Below are positions 6,217 to 9,577 of a stretch of 9,577 nt of DNA, piece after piece. Made by a program: the position numbers and the translations under genes. The DNA comes from Rhodospirillales bacterium (GTDB taxonomy: Bacteria; Pseudomonadota; Alphaproteobacteria; QKFK01; SZUA-500): assembly GCA_003252195.1 (NCBI GenBank), contig QKFK01000272.1, positions 1-9,577 on the forward strand. Reading direction: 5' to 3'. A model generated the notes under the pieces. That model worked only from the letters and a program-made list of their open reading frames with translations. It was not told the DNA's origin and did not search any database. The first letter of the stretch is position 1; every line of letters starts with the position of its first letter.

Positions 6217-7437
6217 TTAGCGAATAATATTTAATTTATATAGTTTAATCAATGGTATAATCGCTATTATTAACATTGTGCTTTCAATCATAATTGCCCC
6301 GTCAATACCAACATAATCAATTAAAGGCTTCATGAAAAATAATGCTGGAGTTGATACAATTCTTTGCATCATTTCAAACACAGATATTACAGTAGCTCTT
6401 TCATCTGATTTTACTCTGTGATTAATAAGGCTAATAAAAATAGCTTTGCCAGAGCCGTGGACAAACGACATTGCTAAAATTGCGATAGCTAAAAATAATA
6501 TATTTGTTGCGATACTTAGGCTGTGTGATGAGCTAATATAAAAACAAGCAAATGGTAGAACCATTAATGGCAACATTAAAACAATGCTTTTCGAAAAACC
6601 TAGCTTTAGCATTATATTATTGGCAAAATGTGAGAAAAAGAACTTTACAAAGAAGCCGGCACATAAAATGAAGCCGAAATATTTGGCGTCAATGCCTGCA
6701 TGTTCACTGATAGGCTGAATTAACCAGAATATGATTAAGGTAGATGTAAACATTATTGATGGATAGAAGATTAGCCATTTAATCTCGCTGTGACCATTAA
6801 TAGCAAATTTTGTTATATCTATAATGTCTTTTAACTTGCTTTTACCATCTGTATTGCGTTTTTCTTCGCTTATGTTTGGTAGTAATAAGCTTAGGCATAT
6901 TGCAATAGCGCCAAATACAGACGTGATTATAAGTGGAAGTATTATAGAATAATTAAACAAGAAACCACCGCTTATGGAGGTAACAGCAAGGATTGCTATG
7001 CCAAAAGATTCTAACCTTCCTTGTTCCTTCAAGGCTTCAGCTTCTTTGCCTTGTTTTTTTAAGTAGTCATATAAATATGCCTGCAAGGTGCCAGATAAAA
7101 AGGCTCTGCCAAAACCAAATAGTGTTTCTGAGAAGATAAACATGGCAAGACTATTAGCAAACATCATTACCACATTGCCAATAAACCATAATGCCACACT
7201 TATGATAATTATATTTCTTCTGCTGTATAAATCTGCAAAATAACCTGTTGGTATCTCAATTAAAAATGAGACGATACAGAATATGGACTGCACCATAAAA
7301 AAATCGCCAGTTGATAACCCCTTAGAATTGTAATAAAGGATAAGTACAGGGAGCACAAACATCGCATTAAATGCAAAGGAATATACTAGCCTTAATAATA
7401 AAGGTACGCTTAGGTTAAGTTTATTGGTTAATTTCAT
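6217..7437 (-). CDS. MFS transporter, drug-efflux-like
   Basis: This 406-aa major facilitator superfamily inner-membrane carrier has about twelve hydrophobic segments and a central hydrophilic loop (about 188-222) between its two halves. The clearest signature is motif A, EIPTGYFADLYSRRN (61-75), in the loop after the second segment. The N-terminal half continues with GFGRAFLSGTLQAYLYDYL (108-126), as in the MFS_1 group annotated as efflux pumps. In the second half, GSGKAIFISLINHR and SDERATVISV (328-352) are also typical. The substrate cannot be read from the sequence. Its ATG (7435-7437) overlaps the upstream gene's TGA in an ATGA junction and no Shine-Dalgarno precedes it, so translation probably depends on the protein-glutaminase-like gene. 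That pairing suggests a shared job, for example exporting or clearing a product linked to the enzyme, but this is inference. It ends head-to-head with dtd without any spacer. Confidence 0.92.
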   Translation of the reverse strand: MKLTNKLNLSVPLLLRLVYSFAFNAMFVLPVLILYYNSKGLSTGDFFMVQSIFCIVSFLIEIPTGYFADLYSRRNIIIISVALWFIGNVVMMFANSLAMFIFSETLFGFGRAFLSGTLQAYLYDYLKKQGKEAEALKEQGRLESFGIAILAVTSISGGFLFNYSIILPLIITSVFGAIAICLSLLLPNISEEKRNTDGKSKLKDIIDITKFAINGHSEIKWLIFYPSIMFTSTLIIFWLIQPISEHAGIDAKYFGFILCAGFFVKFFFSHFANNIMLKLGFSKSIVLMLPLMVLPFACFYISSSHSLSIATNILFLAIAILAMSFVHGSGKAIFISLINHRVKSDERATVISVFEMMQRIVSTPALFFMKPLIDYVGIDGAIMIESTMLIIAIIPLIKLYKLNIIR

Positions 7438-8033
7438 CTGTTTATATATTTATTTTTTATTGTTTGAATAATAGTTGTTTTTTCAGTTTTTGCTTTTGCA
7501 ACTTTAGCCCATACAGATGGAACTTTTACATAATTTATCCCGCAGATATTATCTTTTACTTTTTTCATAGTTTTATCTGCATTTTCTGTATTTGCTTTAG
7601 CATAATCATGTCTGATAAATGCCATTCCTTCTTCGTGTGGGATTATACGAAATTGTTCGCCTACGCCTAGTGTGTTTTTCCACTGAGATGTCGTTACAGG
7701 TCCATCATACATGGCTGGGTCAAACACTAATGGGTTTATGTTGCCATGACTATCTTTAACATTTATTGCCATTGCAACATGAAAATCCCAATTTGCATAG
7801 GTTTTTTCAATATTATTATCTTTATCAGTAAAGAAAAGAGGTGCTTTTATCATATCACGAGAAGAGGTTCTGATTATCATGGGCTCAATAGAAGCTTCTT
7901 TTGCCATTTGGCACATAATATCTGTTCGTGCAAAGCAACCGCTTCTAGGGTTTTGTAGCACCAATTTCTCATTTTTGCATATTTTAGAAAATAGCTCTAA
8001 AGCAGATTTTTCACTTATTATTTTTTTTGCCAT
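7434..8033 (-). CDS. Protein-glutaminase-like deamidase (Cys-His-Asp)
   Basis: The 199-aa product resembles the catalytic core of bacterial protein-glutaminase (the Chryseobacterium enzyme), which deamidates glutamine side chains of proteins. The three family blocks occur in order. SGCFARTDIM (31-40) matches 'DGCYARAHKM', with the nucleophile candidate C33. WDFHVAMAI (82-90) matches 'WSYHVAILV', with H85. LVFDPAMYDGPVTTSQWKN (102-120) matches 'IIDPSLFSSGPVTDTAWRN', with D105. All three presumed triad residues are present, so the enzyme may be active. The C-terminal 50 residues are lysine-rich and unlike the characterised enzyme. I chose ATG 8033 (MAKKII). The frame is open to 8156, but that extension lies in the divergent pseI gene. 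From this start there is no signal peptide or pro-region, so it should be cytoplasmic, or secreted by a route that needs no Sec signal. The MFS gene is coupled downstream through ATGA. Substrate unknown. Confidence 0.8.
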   Translation of the reverse strand: MAKKIISEKSALELFSKICKNEKLVLQNPRSGCFARTDIMCQMAKEASIEPMIIRTSSRDMIKAPLFFTDKDNNIEKTYANWDFHVAMAINVKDSHGNINPLVFDPAMYDGPVTTSQWKNTLGVGEQFRIIPHEEGMAFIRHDYAKANTENADKTMKKVKDNICGINYVKVPSVWAKVAKAKTEKTTIIQTIKNKYINR

Positions 8034-8109
8034 GATAAATTCATTTATTAAGGTTATTAAATATGTTAAAACATTATATGGAATGTTATCTCTTTTGGAA
8101 AGACAAAAC
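8034..8109. promoter_or_regulatory. Shared divergent control region
   Basis: Only 76 bp separate the start of the protein-glutaminase-like gene (- strand) from pseI (+ strand), so both promoters must lie here or inside the opposing genes. The region is AT-rich and no promoter stands out. It contains a short dyad, ATGTT (8063-8067) and AACAT (8070-8074), and a Shine-Dalgarno-like GGAAAG (8097-8102) 7 nt before the pseI ATG. Confidence 0.4.
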
Positions 8110-9294
8110 ATGGCTAATTTAGTTAAAATCAATAAGACGGAAGTTGGTACAAACAAACCTTGCTATATCATTGCGGAGTTATCTTGTAATCATGATCAAG
8201 ATTTTGATAAAGCCGTTAAAATTATTCAAGAAGCCAAAGATGCTGGGGTTAATGCTGTAAAATTACAAACATATAAGCCTGATACTATAACTCGTAATTT
8301 TGGCTCTTCTGCAATGGGTATATGGAAAGAGCAAAATTTATATCGCCTTTATGAAAAAGCGTATACTCCATGGGAATGGCATGCAAAATTGGCTAAAGTA
8401 GCATCAGATTTAGGTTTGGATTTGTTTTCATCTCCATTTGATGAGACTGCGGTTGATTTTTTAGAAGAGCAAAATGCCCCAGTGCACAAAATAGCTTCTT
8501 TTGAAGTGGTTGATATTCCGTTAGTAAAAAAAATCGCTCGCACAGGTAAACCAATAATTATTTCAAATGGCATGACAACTTATTCAGAGCTTTCTGAGGC
8601 TATTAATGCGATTAGAGGAGAAGGTAATAGTCAAATCATTATGCTTCACTGCAATAGTGGTTATCCTGCGCTTCATGCAGAGGCTAATTTAGCAACTATG
8701 CCTGTTATGGGTAGTTTGTTTAATAGTGTTTATGGTTTATCTGATCATACGTTATGGCAAGGCGAGATGGGCAAATCAGCAACGGCACCTCATATTACAC
8801 CACTTGAAGCTGTTAAGCTTGGTGCAAGCGTGGTTGAAGTACATCTGATGCTAGATAGAAATGAAGCAATCTCTAAGATGGAAAAAGGTGAAGGTGGTTT
8901 TGATTGGGCTTTTTCTCGTGAGCCTGATGAGCTAAAATATATGGTTGATTGTATTCGCTCATATGAAAAAGATAAATCATTTGAGTATCAAACTATTGAG
9001 GAGAAGACTTTAGCAAAGCAGGTAATTGGTAAAGTTTCATTTGAACCAACGTCTAAAGAACTTGAAAGTAAAAAGGCTCGTCCTTCACTATGGGTAGTTA
9101 AAGATATCAAAGCTGGTGATGTAATTGCATTTAAATATTTAGATGGTGTCGATAATCCTAGGGCGAATATAGATACAATTAGACCTGCTGGTGGTTTGGA
9201 GTGTAAATTTGCAGAATTTGTTAATGGAAAGAAAGCTAAAATGGATATTAAAGCGGGAACTCCATTAATGTGGGAGCATATTGATATAACTTGA
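8110..9294 (+). CDS. pseI: Pseudaminic acid synthase (NeuB/PseI family)
   Basis: This 394-aa enzyme of the NeuB family condenses phosphoenolpyruvate with a hexose to make a nine-carbon nonulosonic acid in the cytoplasm. The TIM-barrel shows IIAELSCNHDQD (20-31), AVKLQTYKPDTI (49-60), LFSSPFDETAVDFLEE (105-120) and HKIASFEVVDIPLV (126-139). The last two blocks read more like PseI than sialic acid NeuB. ISNGM (151-155), MLHCNSGYP (178-186) and GLSDHT (209-214) follow. Metal-ligand histidines correspond to H213 and H245. A C-terminal antifreeze-like SAF domain begins at about 325 (RPSLWVVKDIKAGDVI). The protein is longer than a typical PseI of about 350 aa because of two insertions, near 215-231 and 251-263. 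ATG 8110 has GGAAAG 7 nt upstream; the frame is open much further, but only by running antisense to the divergent gene. The adjoining cytidylyltransferase supports the pathway. LegI or NeuB activity remains possible. Confidence 0.85.
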   Translation: MANLVKINKTEVGTNKPCYIIAELSCNHDQDFDKAVKIIQEAKDAGVNAVKLQTYKPDTITRNFGSSAMGIWKEQNLYRLYEKAYTPWEWHAKLAKVASDLGLDLFSSPFDETAVDFLEEQNAPVHKIASFEVVDIPLVKKIARTGKPIIISNGMTTYSELSEAINAIRGEGNSQIIMLHCNSGYPALHAEANLATMPVMGSLFNSVYGLSDHTLWQGEMGKSATAPHITPLEAVKLGASVVEVHLMLDRNEAISKMEKGEGGFDWAFSREPDELKYMVDCIRSYEKDKSFEYQTIEEKTLAKQVIGKVSFEPTSKELESKKARPSLWVVKDIKAGDVIAFKYLDGVDNPRANIDTIRPAGGLECKFAEFVNGKKAKMDIKAGTPLMWEHIDIT

Positions 9295-9354
9295 ATTTAG
9301 GTTGCAAGATATATGATTTTGAGTATTTGTTATAAAAAAAGTGAGTAATGAAAA

Positions 9355-9577
9355 ATGAGTGTTGTTGCAATTATTCCTGCTCGTGGTGGTAGTAAAAGAA
9401 TTCCTAGAAAAAACATTAAAGAATTTTGTGGTCAACCGATTATCGCTTATTCAATTAATGCCGCTAAAAATGCAGGTATTTTTGATAGAATATTAGTTGA
9501 CACAGATGATGAGGAAATTGCTGAAATAGCTAAAGAATATGGAGCAGAGGTTCCATATATGAGAGATAAAAATTTAG
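9355..9577 (+). CDS. pseF: CMP-pseudaminic acid cytidylyltransferase (partial, N-terminal part)
   Basis: The first 74 residues of a nucleotidyltransferase are present, and the gene runs off the window. It shows the CTP-binding start VVAIIPARGGSKRIPRKN (3-20), then CGQPIIAYSI (25-34), the DTDDEEIA stretch (49-56) and YGAEVPYMR (63-71). These are the hallmarks of CMP-nonulosonate synthetases (PseF/NeuA). The enzyme would activate the sugar made by the gene before it, using CTP. The gap to pseI is 60 nt without a terminator, so they are likely one operon. GTGAG at 9341-9345 is a weak ribosome binding site 9 nt upstream. The proline-arginine form of the loop (KRIPRKN) fits PseF, but NeuA or LegF cannot be excluded from this fragment. 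Confidence 0.87.
   Translation, partial: MSVVAIIPARGGSKRIPRKNIKEFCGQPIIAYSINAAKNAGIFDRILVDTDDEEIAEIAKEYGAEVPYMRDKNL

Noticed and set aside
8018..8044. Short upstream frame (ATG at 8044, 8 codons) overlapping the start of the deamidase-like gene on the - strand
   Set aside because: It has no ribosome binding site and such tiny frames are common by chance; there is no attenuation-like structure with it.
8063..8074. Dyad ATGTT-AA-AACAT as an operator
   Set aside because: Five-base AT-rich arms are expected by chance here; it is mentioned only as a component of the divergent region.
7879..8109. N-terminal extension of the pseI frame by 77 residues
   Set aside because: It runs antisense to the start of the divergent deamidase-like gene. 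NeuB-family proteins begin close to the IIAELSCNH block, and ATG 8110 has a suitable GGAAAG upstream.
8034..8156. N-terminal extension of the protein-glutaminase-like frame to 8156, with a hydrophobic stretch that could look like a signal peptide
   Set aside because: The extension is antisense to the first codons and leader of pseI. The internal ATG at 8033 gives a plausible cytoplasmic N-terminus, and the extension shows no family similarity.
1..9577. CRISPR array, tRNA, rRNA, insertion sequence, phage or attachment site
   Set aside because: I looked along both strands and found no regularly spaced repeats, no cloverleaf or T-loop signature, no transposase or integrase coding sequence and no paired terminal repeats.

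Overview
This is an AT-rich window (roughly two-thirds A+T by eye) from a Gram-negative, probably motile bacterium. Lipoprotein signal peptides imply an outer membrane, and a CheW adaptor implies chemotaxis. Genes for a nonulosonic acid of the pseudaminic type suggest flagellin or surface-glycan glycosylation. The look of CheW and of SucC/SucD is compatible with a low-GC alphaproteobacterium, perhaps host-associated, but that placement is inference and no rRNA is present.

Layout, left to right. A likely C-terminal remnant of a + strand gene (2-34) meets cheW (- strand, 82-561) at a shared bidirectional terminator (47-69). An intergenic region separates cheW from a compact sucC-sucD pair (754-2829, + strand, stop codon abutting start codon), which ends at a strong hairpin terminator. 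A 296-bp gap leads to an unrecognised multi-pass membrane protein (3126-3722, +). Convergent to it are two tandem, translationally coupled lipoprotein genes (- strand, 3753-4948). They are diverged paralogues that I read as PEBP/YbhB-like. Divergent from them is comF-dtd (+ strand, 5030-6216): a double-zinc-ribbon phosphoribosyltransferase-like protein and D-aminoacyl-tRNA deacylase. With no spacing at all, dtd meets a convergent two-gene operon (- strand, 8033 down to 6217). This encodes a protein-glutaminase-like Cys-His-Asp enzyme followed, through a 4-nt ATGA overlap, by an MFS transporter. Divergent from that pair is the start of a sugar operon: a pseudaminic/sialic acid synthase (8110-9294) and a CMP-sugar cytidylyltransferase (9355 to the window end, truncated).

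Functionally, sucCD supplies the substrate-level phosphorylation step of the TCA cycle, and dtd provides tRNA quality control. The pse genes feed nonulosonic acid glycosylation, which together with cheW fits a flagellated cell. The most unusual part is the protein-glutaminase-like gene coupled to an MFS transporter. It keeps all three residues I would assign to the catalytic triad, but lacks the secretion prepro-region known from characterised protein-glutaminases. The second most unusual part is the pair of PEBP-like lipoproteins with altered ligand-site residues and conserved cysteines. I see no tRNA, rRNA, CRISPR array, insertion sequence or phage gene in the window.
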